Shown here: piece after piece, positions 1 to 11,351 of the stretch | Layout of the letters: every line of letters starts with the position of its first letter | Position numbering within the stretch: position 1 is the stretch's first letter | DNA from: Cymbidium sinense | Lineage: Eukaryota > Streptophyta > Magnoliopsida > Asparagales > Orchidaceae | Assembly (NCBI GenBank): GCA_021442155.1 | Contig: CM038221.1 | Location: forward strand, 31,525,906 to 31,589,905 | DNA: 64,000 nucleotides | Reading direction: 5' to 3' | Notes under the pieces: generated by a model | Told to the model about the DNA's origin: nothing | What the model saw: only the letters and a program-made list of their open reading frames with translations | The model's database searches: none | Program-made: the position numbers and the translations under genes

Positions 1-207
1 ATTCCACATGCTTGGTCTAAACACAAGTCAGATTACATCAATAGATTATGAGACAATAACTGCAAACATTCTTAATCAAGACCAGGACTAGGATTCCATA
101 CAGTTGGTCCAGTCGATGATTATGATTACTGCTTAGTCATCACCAATAATTTGGAATATGATAGGTTCTCTTCAAATCACATTAACTCATATGAGGAGTT
201 GTGCTTA

Positions 208-1205
208 TAAACTTTAGATGTTCCAGTTGATTTTGAATTCAAAGATGCATCATCGGAGTTCAAAGAGGAAATCAGGTCAACCATCGACGAGGTCAAGGAG
301 ATCAACATAGGAATTGAAGAAAATCCACACCCGACATACATCAGTTTCTTGTTGGATGAAACTGAAACCATTGACTTAGTTAGGCTATTGACTGAGTTTA
401 AGGACTGCTTCACATGGAGTTATGAAGAGATGTCCAGTTCATCTCTTAACATAATAATCCACAAACTAGTAATAGAGCATAGTGCTAACCTTATAAAGCA
501 AGCTCCTAGACACATGCGATTAGACATTAAACAACATGTCATTTCTAAAGTCAAGAAATTGATTGATGCTGGTTTCATCTAGGAAGAAAAATACCATACC
601 GGTTTGCCAATGTCATCCTAGCTAAGAAGAAGAATGACCAAATTCATATATGTGTCTATTTTAGGGACTTAAATATGGCATGTCTAAATGAAAAAATTTC
701 ACTACTGATACCAGAGCTGCTGGTAGACATTACCTCTTCTTATACAGTCTTCTCCTTCATGGATGGATCATCTAGATACAACCAAATAAAGATGGCCCCT
801 GAAGATGAAAGAAACACTACTTTTTGAACCCTTATCAGAATTTATTATTATAAGGTCATGCTTTTCAGCCTTAAAAATGCGGTGCTACTAACTAGCTGGC
901 CAAGACTCGAATCTTCGATGAACTCATTCATCATCAAGTCGAATGCTTTGTCAACGATCTCGTAGTCAAAAGTAAAGAAAATAAAATTACCTCTTTGACT
1001 TGAGAGAAATTTTTGAATCATTAAGATAATGTAAGCTCAAAATAAACCCCCTGAAGTGTGCATTCAGAGTAGCTTCAGGAAAATTTCTTGGGTTTGTTGT
1101 CCGACATTGGGTAATCAAGATCAATCCAGAGAAGATCAAAGTAATAATAGAAATTTCACCCCCTAAGAGTTTAACCCAACTCAAATATTTTTAAGGGTGG
1201 TTGGC
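208..1205 (+). pseudogene. Reverse transcriptase domain remains (Tat-like pol)
   Basis: The open stretch 349-582 encodes the segment just before the RT core, with the 'FKDCFTWSYEEM' type motif typical of plant Tat/Athila pol. A stop at 580-582 and a frameshift follow. The RT core resumes in another frame from about 600, with the 'FMDGSS.YNQIKM' motif at 756-794 and a stop near 824. The catalytic YVDD box has decayed to FVND at 947-958, so the enzyme could not work even if translated. The connection region around 1045-1200, with a '.LGF.V' motif, can still be followed in broken pieces. In a live element the domain would copy the element RNA into DNA in the cytoplasmic particle. Confidence 0.85.
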
Positions 1206-1625
1206 GTATCTAGGATGCTTTATATCTAACTTACCAGGAAGATGCTAGCCATTCTCAATACTTGTCAAAATGGATGCCAGGTTCAAGTGGGATGACAAGT
1301 GTCAGCATGTCTTTGAAGACATCAAGCATTACCTGATGATGCTACCAGTTCTGACAGTCCCTATCCCAGGCAAGCCGCTTATACTTTACACTACTGCATT
1401 AGATGACTCCTTTAGTGCTTTGTTGGCCCAAGCCAATGATGAAAGGAAGCAGAATGCACTTTATTACCTCAGCCATCATTTAATCCCTATTGAAGCAAAC
1501 TATCCACCTATTGAGAAATATTGCTTAGCTTTAATCTTTACATCCCAAAAGATGTGACACTACATGCTTTCTCATAAGGTGAACTTGATCTCTAGGATCA
1601 ATTCACTATAATGTCTCATGACATG
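1206..1625 (+). pseudogene. RNase H domain remains (first RNase H of Tat-like pol)
   Basis: An open stretch at 1270-1557 (95 codons) begins with the tether region 'F.WDDKCQHVFEDIK' and continues through 'PLILYTTALDDSFSALLAQ' and 'ANYPPIEKYCLAL', which are standard landmarks of the RNase H domain that follows RT in Ty3/gypsy pol. In family members this domain removes the RNA strand of the RNA:DNA hybrid. Here it ends in a stop at 1555-1557, and the next residues ('HYMLSHKVNLISR') follow after that stop. The usual first catalytic aspartate in the 'LY...D' strand appears as part of a TTALDD sequence, so the catalytic set is at least partly altered. Confidence 0.8.
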
Positions 1626-1779
1626 ACCGACACTATCCGAATGGCTGACACATTGGTCCATGATTTTATCACAGTTTGAAATTACTTTCGTACCCCTCCG
1701 TGCAATAAAAAGATGAGCATTAGAAGTTTTCTTAACATCACACCCACTTCCTACTGACACTCCACTTAGTGATGACCTC

Positions 1780-2432
1780 CTCGATAAACAAATCATGAAC
1801 TTAGGAGATACTAGCATTCACCACTAAGAGATGTGCTTTGATGGTGCGGCTTCCTCTAAAAGAGGAGAAGAATCACAATCTACTATCCCAGGAAAGGCAG
1901 GGGTAGGAGTAGTTATCCTAACTCTAGATCTCGATATGATGAGATTGTCATATCACTTGTCCAATCCTTGCACCAACAACGATGCTGAATATGAAGCTTT
2001 GGTTGACAGTCTGTAGTTAGCCGTTACTCTAAGCATCTAGAACATCAATATTTTTGGGGATTCTCAATTAGTCATCAATCAAATCGTTGGGTCCTATAAT
2101 GTTCTAAAGCCTAAACTCCATCATTATCACAAATACACCATGGAGTTATTGGCCCAAATCCCAGAGGTTACCATTTACAAGATTCCTTTAGGAGAATATG
2201 TCATAACTTATGCTTTAGCCAAACTTGCCAAGGAGTTGGCATGTCTGGAAGATGAGTCCATATCAATAAAGGTCCAAAATAGATAAGTCTTATCCCTTAT
2301 TAATACTGATCTCATTAAAAGATACTTTCTTGAAGGGGAGGTTGTCATTGCCAAAAAGGTTGAGGAGTTAGATTGGAGGCAACCATTCATGGATTATCTA
2401 ACTAAAGGAAAACTACCTCAAGAGAAGTCCTA
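1780..2432 (+). pseudogene. Second, archaeal-type RNase H domain remains (Tat-lineage marker)
   Basis: The open stretch 1831-2016 encodes 'CFDGAASSKRG' followed by 'AGVGVVI' and 'CTNNDAEYEAL', the classic pattern of the additional RNase H found in Tat/Ogre-type plant elements. A stop follows at 2014-2016, and the C-terminal part (2040-2430) continues in pieces, including the conserved 'DWR.PF.DYL' end around 2370-2400. The presence of this domain between the first RNase H and the integrase is what places the element in the Tat lineage. Its mate on the other side of the window is at 62228-62832 on the minus strand. Confidence 0.8.
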
Positions 2433-3600
2433 AGCCTATCAAATAAAGTAAGATCACTTTCTTATGCTCTCATGAATGGCACATTGTACCGACAATCCTT
2501 CGATCATATGTGGTTACGTTGTTTAGACAAACACAATGCCTGTAAGATCGTGATCGAGGTACATTCAGGATTATGTGGAGTGCATCAATCTGGTCTGAAG
2601 ATGAAAGCCAAGATCAAGAGGCTAGGATACTATTTACCATCGATGATTATAGATTGCATGGACGTAGTTAGATAATGCCACCAGTGTTAGGTACACGATG
2701 TGGTCCTACACCAACCACCCAACATTCTACATCCTACATTGGCCTCATGGCCATTCAAGTGTTGGGGGTACCAACATAGTGGGTCCGATTGACCCTCATT
2801 CTTTCAAAGGTCATCGATTCATCCTAGTTGATACCATCTACTTTTCTAAATGGGCAGAAGCAGTTCTGACCAGAGAGGTCACAACACAGTATGTGCTCTA
2901 ATTTTTTAGAACCATATCGTATATAAGTTCAGGGTGCCTCGATGAATTATATTTGATAATGGTACTGCATTCAAGAGCACCAAGATAAACAGTTTTTCCC
3001 AGAGACACAGCATAGATAGGAGATATTCTACCATTTACTATCCAAGGGAAAATAGCTTGGCAGAAGCCTTTAAAAAAACTCTCATCCAAATAGTAAAGAA
3101 AATACTCGACGATAAAAAATGATAGTGACATGAGCAGTTAGTTGAAGCCTTATGGGTCTACCGCACCACATATAGAACTCCAACTTAATCTACTCCGTTC
3201 TCCTAAATGTATGGGTATGAAGTAGCTAACATTAGAAGTCCAACTCCCATCATTAAGGATAGTTGTGAGTAACAAGATCACAACAGAGTAGAATGTCAAG
3301 TTACGGTTAGAAGAGTTTAAAGGTTTGGAGGAGAGATGCTTACTGGCATGCCAAAACCTTGAGTTGTATAAAGTCAAAATGATTCAAGCTCACAACAAGT
3401 TGGTCCATCCTAGAGCTTTTCAAGTAGGAGAGCTTGTTTTAGTTTTAAGGAGAGAAATTATTGCCTGTCACAAGATGGGAGGTAAGTTTGAACCCACTTG
3501 GGAAGACCCTTTTGCCATAGAGAAGTCATACTAAGAATGATCTTATCAGCTTATCAATCATAAAGGAGAGCACCCGATGCTTCCAATCAATATGCTTTAC
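2433..3600 (+). pseudogene. Integrase remains (zinc finger, DDE core, C-terminal GPY/F-like module)
   Basis: The HHCC zinc finger is recognisable at about 2560-2690 ('VHSGLCGVHQS' then 'CMDVVR' and 'CHQC'), with a stop between the last two parts. The catalytic core follows: the first aspartate position, expected in a 'G.D..GP' motif, reads Asn at 2773-2775; the second aspartate is present in 'DNG' at 2954-2962; the glutamate is present in 'LAEAF' at 3063-3065. The C-terminal module around 3480-3530 contains 'WEDPFAI', a GPY/F-type motif. Stops occur near 2899, 3121, 3187, 3205 and 3269, so no functional integrase is encoded. The intact junction at 3400-3420 is useful because the same site is split by a giant LTR in the right-hand copy. 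Confidence 0.85.
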
Positions 3601-3639
3601 TTAAAGAAATATTATCCATAAATTCATGTTTGAAAATCT

Positions 3640-5210
3640 TTATCATCGATAAAAATTCATCTTCAAATCAAATCTTTTCTTCTTTGAAAACTTCTTTGTT
3701 TGTGAAGCTACCATCATGTTGGCTTCATTTAAGAAGATGTAAATATGCTACGCCTTCTTCTTAAACTATCCATCGTGAATTGACTTGGTCGAGTATATTT
3801 AAGAATTAGGGTAAGTCCCCTGGTGACTCCTTTCCTTTTGACTACTTCAAGTCTGGGGCCATTCCTTCTTTGTGACTCCCAACTTAGTAGTCACCCTTAG
3901 GTCGGGTCGATCTGTTGTGCTAATAATGGGTCACCCCAGTGGTTGTTCCTCACTTTGGGAGATTTAAGTTTGCTATGCTTTCTTCCTAGCACAACCGTTG
4001 TGCACCGATGAGCAACCCTAAGTCAGATAGCATCATCCGACGATAAACTATCTTGGCGATCAATTCCGCTTTAAGGATATATAAGTCTATATGCCTTCTT
4101 TCTAGATCGATCATTGCACATCGACAGACACCTTAGGTTGGTTGGTGTTTGCTATACTGACAGCAACCCACTCGGTGGATCCACCACTCTTGGCAGGATG
4201 TAAGGCTGCTATGCTTTCTCCTTGAGTTGGCCACTATACATGTACATGCTTTCTTCTTTACAGGATTCAGGATAACACCCCTAATGGCACCTCCCTTGTG
4301 GGCACTTTATTTGGATCACATCATTTGTGACCCCATTTAGACACTACTTGAGTTACTACTATATTAGACAATCCCCCTTTTTTAGTAACCACCCCTGTGG
4401 TTGGATATTCTATTCCACAGATGCGCATATTTTTCCTTGGTCCAGTAAATATGAGATAGGTCAAAGCCGATATAGCCCCTTTTTAGTGTGGTCTCGCACA
4501 CCAATAGGGTCCACGATAAAAAATTAACAAAATATATATTCACTTATGGATTAGGAGAACACCCCTAGTGGCACATTTCCCAAGTAAGCATCATATCTTT
4601 AGGGCAGTGTCAGCAAAACTCCCTATAAGAATCTCCTGACTACTCTTGAGTTGAGATAAGTCCATAGTGACACTCTCTTAGTAGTCGCCCTTAGGTCAGG
4701 TTCTACTTATTGTGCCACCAACAGGCCACCCCAGTGGTCATCCTGGCTTTGGAAGATGTATGTCTGCTATGCAATCTTTTCTACGATTGTTGCACACTGA
4801 CCAATAGCCCTAGGTCGAGTTTGATTTGTTATGCTATCAATAGGTCACCCAGCGACTGTTCTTTGATCAGGAAGATGTAAGTCTGTTGCACTTTCTTTCT
4901 AGCATAGCCGTTGAACACAAAAAGGCACCCCTTAGGTTGTATAGTCCTACCCATCGACTGGCAGACTACCCCTTTGGATCAGTAAATCTGAGATAGACAC
5001 AAGTTGACATAGCCCCTTCTTAGTGCGGTCCATCACACACCGATGAGATCCATCAAATGAAATTAAAACTAATGAAAATAAACAAAATCAAAGTAAAATA
5101 AATTAAATGAAATAAAATGAAATTAATCTTGACTACTCTTGAGTTGAGGTAAGATCCCCAATGACACTCTCTCAGTAGTCACACTAGGTCGGGTTTGATT
5201 TGTTGCGCAT
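3640..5210 (+). repeat. 3' untranslated region with tandem repeats (left Tat-like element)
   Basis: No coding potential is seen. A motif of the type 'gctatgctttcttcctagca' followed by a short GC-richer stretch recurs at about 3970, 4090, 4205, 4755 and 4870, giving a period near 115-120 bp. A longer block ending in 'agtgtggt..cacaccgat' recurs at about 4385-4540 and 4960-5060. The same material in inverse orientation lies at 51953-53990 next to the right-hand pol remains. Tandem repeats in this position are established for Tat/Ogre elements. The repeats end abruptly at about 5210 where LTR sequence begins. Confidence 0.75.
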
Positions 5211-5239
5211 CCAAATCCAATTTTCCAAGACCTACAATC

Positions 5240-5680
5240 ATACCAAAAATCCTTCCTAAGCCATGTGACCTACCTTCATGAGCTTAGCCAATATCCACTT
5301 CAAATCAATCCAAAATCAATTGATTTTCCCATAAAAAATTATATCTTCAATTACCTTCCTAAATATAAATAAAACATACATCCAAATGATCAAAACTAAA
5401 TCAAACTAAAATAAATTAAATCAAAACCCTTCCTAAGCAACATGATTTAACCTTCATGACTTAGCCAAATCTGAACTCAAATCACTTCAAACTCAATTGA
5501 TTTTCTTATGAATCAATCATATCTTCAATCATCCTTCCAAATATAAATAAAATATACATATAAATCATCAAAACTAAATCAAACTAAAATAAAATCCAAA
5601 TCTAAACCCTTTAAGCTAATTTCATGGGCTTAGCCAAATTCCATTCAAATTGAAACACAAAACCAATTGATTTTCTCATA
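5240..5680 (+). repeat. Start-proximal tandem repeats of the giant LTR (about 180 bp period)
   Basis: Three related units begin near 5248, 5430 and 5605, each with a 'ccttcctaagc..catg' start, 'cttcatgacttagcc', a 'caattgattttc' segment and an AT-rich 'aatataaataaaa' end. The same units occur in reverse orientation near 51470-51700 and in forward orientation at about 54730-55000. Confidence 0.65.
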
Positions 5681-5749
5681 AATAAATTATTCCTTCAAAC
5701 ATCTCTTCAAATATAAATGAAATCTACAATCATCAAGCCAAACCAAAAT

Positions 5750-6790
5750 CAACCCAAGTCAAACCCAACTTAGCCCATTTGACTTGGAATATTTAAATGA
5801 ACTAAAACCCATTTGAACCCAAACCAATTACAATTAAATTTATATATCAATCCCAAATCCATATATAAACTCAACCTAAAATCAAACCAACTAAACCCAA
5901 TTGGCTCACTTGACCCAAAGATACCAATTTGACCTATTTGAACCAAATTCCAATTCAATCCAAATCAAAGTGAATTAAGCCAATCCAAACTTCATAACAT
6001 GATTGTTGGTTATCCTAGGTTGATCAATTATCATAAATTAGGTCAAACCAAGTCAACCTAGCCCTTTGACCAAGTTAACCTTCTTAACCCAAATCAACCT
6101 AGGCCAAATCTCTTGAAACCAAGGATTCATACCAACTCAAAATCAATACTTGAACACGATTTGACCTTCAGTTGAGCCAAACCTAACCCAATGGCCCTCT
6201 TGACCCAAGTTGACCCAATTTGACCTAAATGGCCAAAATGGGTCAAATTAAAATCTAAATTAAATTGATTGTAACCAATGGCTTAAGTTCATTCCAAATT
6301 TATTATTGAACTTAACCAAATGATTGACTTGACATATAAGGTCAAACCTAAAATCAAATCAAATCCAAATTAAATCCCACAACATATTCAATGATCAAAG
6401 ACTTAAGCGATTTATTTTTTGGTCAAATTGGTCAACTTGACCCATTTGACCCAAATGAACTCGAATAAACTAAAATCAAATCTAAACCAAATTGAACTAA
6501 ACCAATGGCACAAATACATCCCAAATGATCATATGAATTGACCAAATATGGTTTGACCCAAATTGACCAATTGGTCAACTTAACCCAACCTAACTCAATT
6601 TGACCCCAAATTGAAACTACCCAAGTCCAAATGACATGAAATTTGGCCCTACCCACTTTTGACTCATCTCAAATCTGTCCAAATCAAGTATAATACCAAA
6701 TGACCATCGTACCCTTGGGCTAGGGGTATCACATGATGCAAATCACCCATTTAAGTGGTCATTTCTATTTATTGACCACTTGACACTCTC
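5750..6790 (+). promoter_or_regulatory. Zone dense in TTGAC[C/T] (W-box core) in the giant LTR
   Basis: At least 15 matches to TTGACC or TTGACT lie on the plus strand in about 1 kb, for example at 5776, 5917, 5938, 6063, 6170, a run of three near 6200-6225, 6325, a pair near 6435-6450, 6540, 6553 and 6600. TTGAC[C/T] is the established core of the W-box bound by plant WRKY transcription factors. Equivalent zones in other copies are 30180-31480, 37190-38450 and 49780-51100 (minus orientation) and 55020-55750. The zone is also low in complexity, so expansion of a simple 'ttgacccaaa' motif is an alternative explanation. Function is inferred only. Confidence 0.45.
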
Positions 6791-7499
6791 CCATTGGTCC
6801 ACATAGGCTCCTAGGACACTGTCCAACCTCACCCAAAGGTGGTTGGGTCAGCCATGACCAATGAAATCACCTTACCTCTCCCATTGGAGCATCCCTTGCA
6901 TCCACTCTCCTTGGCATCCACCTCACCCAACCAAATCAAGTCACCTCATCCACTCAAGGACATCCACAACCCTCTGAGGTGGTCGGATGATCACATAGAG
7001 CCAAATCAAGCTCTTCCATTTGATCAAGAGGGAGGGGGTATACACCCTCTCATTTTCACACAATCCCAAAGGAATTCATTCCCTAAAGCAAGAGAACCCT
7101 AAGACAAGCTTTCTAGAGAGTTCCCAAGCTTCCCCAACTTCCACACTCTCAGTTTCCTCCAAGCCAAAATAAAATAACATCCCATTCGAACCCATTTGCA
7201 TCAAACTCAACCAAAGTACAATTAACTTTGTACACACCTTCCTTAGAGCTAATCAAGCAGAGCAGAATCTCACCTCAGGCATGATTGACTTCGATCAACC
7301 AGGCCACCTACACTTGTGAGCAAACCACCTCAAATTGGAGCTTGTGTTGATCAGTAGAGCCTCGTATCCACTAGAAGAAGGTTCCTCAATTGGATTGGGC
7401 ACTGGTCTTGAGGTCCGGCTAGGTATGCCATTGAAACTGATCCGTGTATGAAAATGAGTTAGAGCTTTTTAAAGAAAACTTGCATCTCGTGTGATCTTG

Positions 7500-7870
7500 G
7501 CTATGGGATCCCTTCGATCCTCCTTGTGAAGGTGTGGGATCAATTTCAGATCGATCTGAGCTTGGGTGAGCTTGAATCGATCAAAGGATGGTGGACAGTG
7601 TCCATCTTCAATTGATCGATAAACGAGAGATCATGCACCATCCGTTCTGTGTGATTGGAACTGACGGTCGTGATTAAATCCATTAGAATTATCTTATTTT
7701 ATCTTTTAGCACTACATGTTTAATTATGATTGTCTAATCTTAGATCGGACGGCGCACGAGAAAGCACATCCTGCCTCTACCACGCAAGCGTTGACTCGGA
7801 TTATTTTTAATAACCAATCCCATGGTGCCACATGGAAAGCACACCGCATCAGCATGCCACATGACGCCGA
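7500..7870 (+). promoter_or_regulatory. GC-richer conserved block of the giant LTR with CCAAT and CACATGG-type motifs
   Basis: Within an AT-rich LTR this block stands out by retained CpG sites and by the motifs 'gatcggacgg' near 7743 and 'ccaatccca.ggtgccacatgg' near 7823-7845. Counterparts are at about 28910-29240, 35940-36180, 43340-43580, 48500-48800 and 56500-56790. CCAAT boxes and CACGTG-like cores are known promoter elements, so a regulatory or leader role is plausible but unproven. Confidence 0.4.
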
Positions 7871-9264
7871 CAGGATTAAGAGTTAATTAGGCTTAATTTA
7901 TGAGTTTTAATGGCTGAAACTTCCAAAAATTATAATTGATTGTAGAAAAAACTGGAAAATTATAAATAAATACTCATTTTAAAGGTACTTTAGAGGATAA
8001 TTTATTAAAAATATTCCTAATTAATTTTAAATAGTAATTAGAGCTTAATTAAGATTTGATTAAAAATTTAATTAGCCTAATTACTCTTTAATTACTTAAG
8101 TAATTCAACTCAAATTTTGTGGGCCAATTCAATGGGATGACCTCTACCTCCCATAATTTTTTTGAGATTTGTTGCTTAATTAATTGGGGTAATTGATTAA
8201 TTGAGCTTTAATTACCCTCCTAAGTTAATTAATCATTAATTAATCATATGAAAATTAACAAATTAATTAATTAAGTTGTTAATCATTATTCAACAATAAA
8301 TGAACCTATGGAATGGGATTGAGGCCTCCTCCCTAATCTATTTTCCTAAGTCCATTTCATTAATAAAACTGGCTTAATCAACTAATTAAATTACTTAATG
8401 AATTAAATTGAAATCATAATCATATAAGAACTTAATTAAATAAGTCTTGGGTAGATCCTTAGATGTTCAATAACCTAAGAAAATCCTAAGAAAATTATAA
8501 TTAGCTCACATATGTGGGAGAGTTATAAAAGTACTTAATTAAGTTTTTTTAGCTTAATTAACAATTAATTGTGAGTCAATTGCATTAGACACCTTTCCTT
8601 TTTTAGGATCATTGCTAATTTTATTTCTAATGTATGTGCATATCATGTTGGCTCATAATTATTTGAGTAACTATGTTAAGGTAACATATGGAAGGGCAAA
8701 TTAATGGATGTTATGCATATTATAACTTAATTAACTCATAAAATCAACTTAATCATATTTCATTAAGGCAAATTAATTAACAAACATGGGAATGGGTTAA
8801 GATCAGCAAACCTCTTCTTACATCTTAAATCAAATCAAAACATGAAATTAAAAATGGCATTAAAGAAACTTTGGTTTATTTTAAACAATTTTATTTGATA
8901 TGATTGTCCTTAGGAATTATTATGATTGAATTAAACCATGTGTTTATGTTTATTTATTCCTTTCCAATCATGTTAAATGTTATATGTCATTTGAAATCAT
9001 GCATTCATCTTTTCAAAGTTAATTGAATTAAATGGTTTCCCTTTATGTAAGCTTGCATGTGTTGGATTAATTTACAATATGTGTGGCTATTATTACTAAT
9101 AAATTCAAATTATTTTTTTAAAGTTTATGAATCAATTAGATTGATTAGAGTGATAATAGTTATGAATATATATACAAAGGTTTGCTTATGCTTATAGCTT
9201 AGACATGTGAAGTAAAACTTTCTTTTCCTTAATTCATATGTAATTTTACATGTATTTGAATGTT

Positions 9265-9880
9265 AATAAGTATATAGTCTGGACATCCCAGGAACACGAG
9301 GCTTTAGTTAGCCCCAAAGAGGTCATTTCCCTACTTAACAGTGGCACATACTTATTTGATTTCATTTACATGTGTTCTTACATTAGAATTTTGATATATC
9401 TTTACTCCATATGCATAAATGTTTCAATCAAATAAATATACAATATTTGTATCATTTTTGTTCCTTTATTTATGTATACATCCATATGTATTTGAGGAAA
9501 GCAATTGTTTAGTCTGGATATTCTGAGAATACGAGGCTTTAAGTATCCCCGAGGGGGTTATTTGATTACCTCACTTCCCTGGTTAACAATGGCATGTACT
9601 AGCTTATATCTCTTATACATGCGTGTGTGTATTTAATTATGGAATTAGAACCTCTTTTCTTTTATCAAAGATACATGTATTCACAATTGACTAGGCGATT
9701 GAATTAGTTGGTCACGTGATTTGGACCTTTCTTTTTTTACATTCATGCATACAAATTTACATATATTTGAATGCAAATGGGTATATAGTTTGGACAACTT
9801 AGGAATACGAGGCTTTAGTTAGCCCCACGGAGGTCATTTGATTACCCCACTTCCCTGGTTAACAATGACACATGCCTATT
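9265..9880 (+). repeat. Internal tandem repeat of the giant LTR, three units (about 250-275 bp spacing)
   Basis: Three units of roughly 90 bp begin near 9270, 9505 and 9785. Each carries 'tatagtctgga' (or a close variant), 'aatacgaggcttta', 'agcccc', 'aggtcatttgattacc' and 'ttccctggttaacaa'. Single or double versions occur in the other copies: 12840 in the outer left copy, 27180-27520, 34290-34590, 41385-42000 and 46690-46780. Confidence 0.7.
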
Positions 9881-11048
9881 TAATTTCATTCCTATGTATT
9901 TTTGCATAAGAATTTAGATAGAGATTTAAACTAATATTGATTAAATAACTCAATCACATAAAATGATATAAGCTTCAAATACATGTATGTATTCATCATA
10001 TAAGTGTGCCAAAACATATTGCATGTATAGATACACTTAGGATTGAATCATATGCATGTTACATGTGATGGAATGGAATGATTTAGCATATGTCATGTGA
10101 TAGTAATTCAATTAGATTAATCTTAAGATGCCTTTCATATTATATATGATTATTTAAAGTGAACCTAAACTTAGGATTAATTTAAAATGTGTAATAAACC
10201 ATTCACTAAATAAAACTAAATTAAACTAACATGCTTTAGAAAGTGACTTAAGGTAGGGATGAAAGAGGGAAATCCTCTTTTCTTCTCTTTATAACACTTA
10301 GTTGCTAAGTGTAATCAAATGAAATAAAATAAAATATAAATTAAAAAATCTCAAATCAATTAAAAAACTTCAAGTGAGACTATCCTTTCATGTTAAATTG
10401 AACCTTTCCAAACTTAGAAAGTGTAACTCTAATGCTTAGTAAGACACACCACAGAAGCCTTATCACACATATTAGAATTAAGTCAACACTTCTAGCTCTA
10501 TGTTAGGGAGGTGTATGATGTGATGTGTATTTTATTTTATGATATATTATTTTAGACTAGATGTTAGGGTGTATATTTTGTAGACTGGATGTTATATCGA
10601 GATTAGCGTAATCATATTTTCTGTAGGGGATTATGCTTAAGGGATGCCTAAAAATAAATATCAATGCTCTTTTTGCAGGTTGCTTAACCTCCTAAGCATA
10701 ATCCAAGTTTGGACAGGTGGGCTTGGTTACCCATGTGCAGTGTGCTAAGTCCAAACCATAAATATAACTGCTCAGAATGTATGTGTTTTTATCTAACCTA
10801 TGTTTTGCAAGTGTAGTTAGATTTTCTTTTCCTATATTTAATGTAATTTTGCATTAGAAATTAGGATTGGTACTATGAGGGATTAGAATAAGCATTGGCT
10901 AGAAGGCTTTGCCTTGGTGTGTCATGTGATGTCCTGAAATCCACCAAATCAAAGAAGCAAGGAGGAAAGAAAAGAAGATATGAAGAAATGAAGGAAGGAA
11001 GACTCCCATAGAATTTATAAAATTGTGACCATCCTTTTATATTATGGG

Positions 11049-11060
11049 TTGTATAAGGGT
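11049..11060 (+). promoter_or_regulatory. Conserved TTGTATAAGGG block, TATA-box candidate (left inner LTR)
   Basis: The sequence ttgtataagggt is one of seven near-identical occurrences, one per LTR copy, in the same LTR orientation. It lies about 1.75 kb before the LTR end. It has the form of a plant TATA box (TATAA) and would place transcription start in the last fifth of the LTR. Confidence 0.45.
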
Positions 11061-11351
11061 AAAATCTTTTCTCTTTTTTTTGAGATACGGTACTGTTATT
11101 CTTTTGTGATAGTTATAAAATTGTTTGATATTTTGTTTAGTTTGTGCATTAGAAATGGCATGCTTTTCATAGTGTTTTATGATTGATGCATTAATGTGTG
11201 GCCTGGATGCAATTAAGCTCATAGAGAAAAATTAATTTTTCTACCCCAATTAATCACTCATAATTAAATTCTAAATAACTCATAACCTCACCATAAAGCC
11301 TATGACATAAATCAAAATAATTAAAATATTTAGTAACCCCTTAGTTGTATG

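Larger units (their letters stand above)
1..5210 (+). mobile_element. Degenerate Ty3/gypsy (Tat-like) retrotransposon, internal region, left copy
   Basis: The stretch carries, in order on the plus strand, remains of reverse transcriptase, RNase H, a second RNase H, integrase and a repeat-rich 3' UTR. That order with two RNase H domains is the known hallmark of the Tat lineage of plant Ty3/gypsy elements. Gag, protease and the 5' LTR would lie left of position 1. Every domain is broken by stops and frameshifts, so the copy is dead. Its 3' UTR runs into giant LTR sequence at about 5210 in the same orientation, which I take to be its own 3' LTR, although a deletion has removed the exact junction. 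Family assignment rests on domain order and motif recognition, not on a database search. Confidence 0.85.

Noticed and set aside
6839..7102. 87-codon plus-strand frame in the left giant LTR as a possible LTR-encoded protein
   Set aside because: Equivalent parts of the other LTR copies do not keep this frame or its translation; composition is proline/serine/histidine-rich without a domain.
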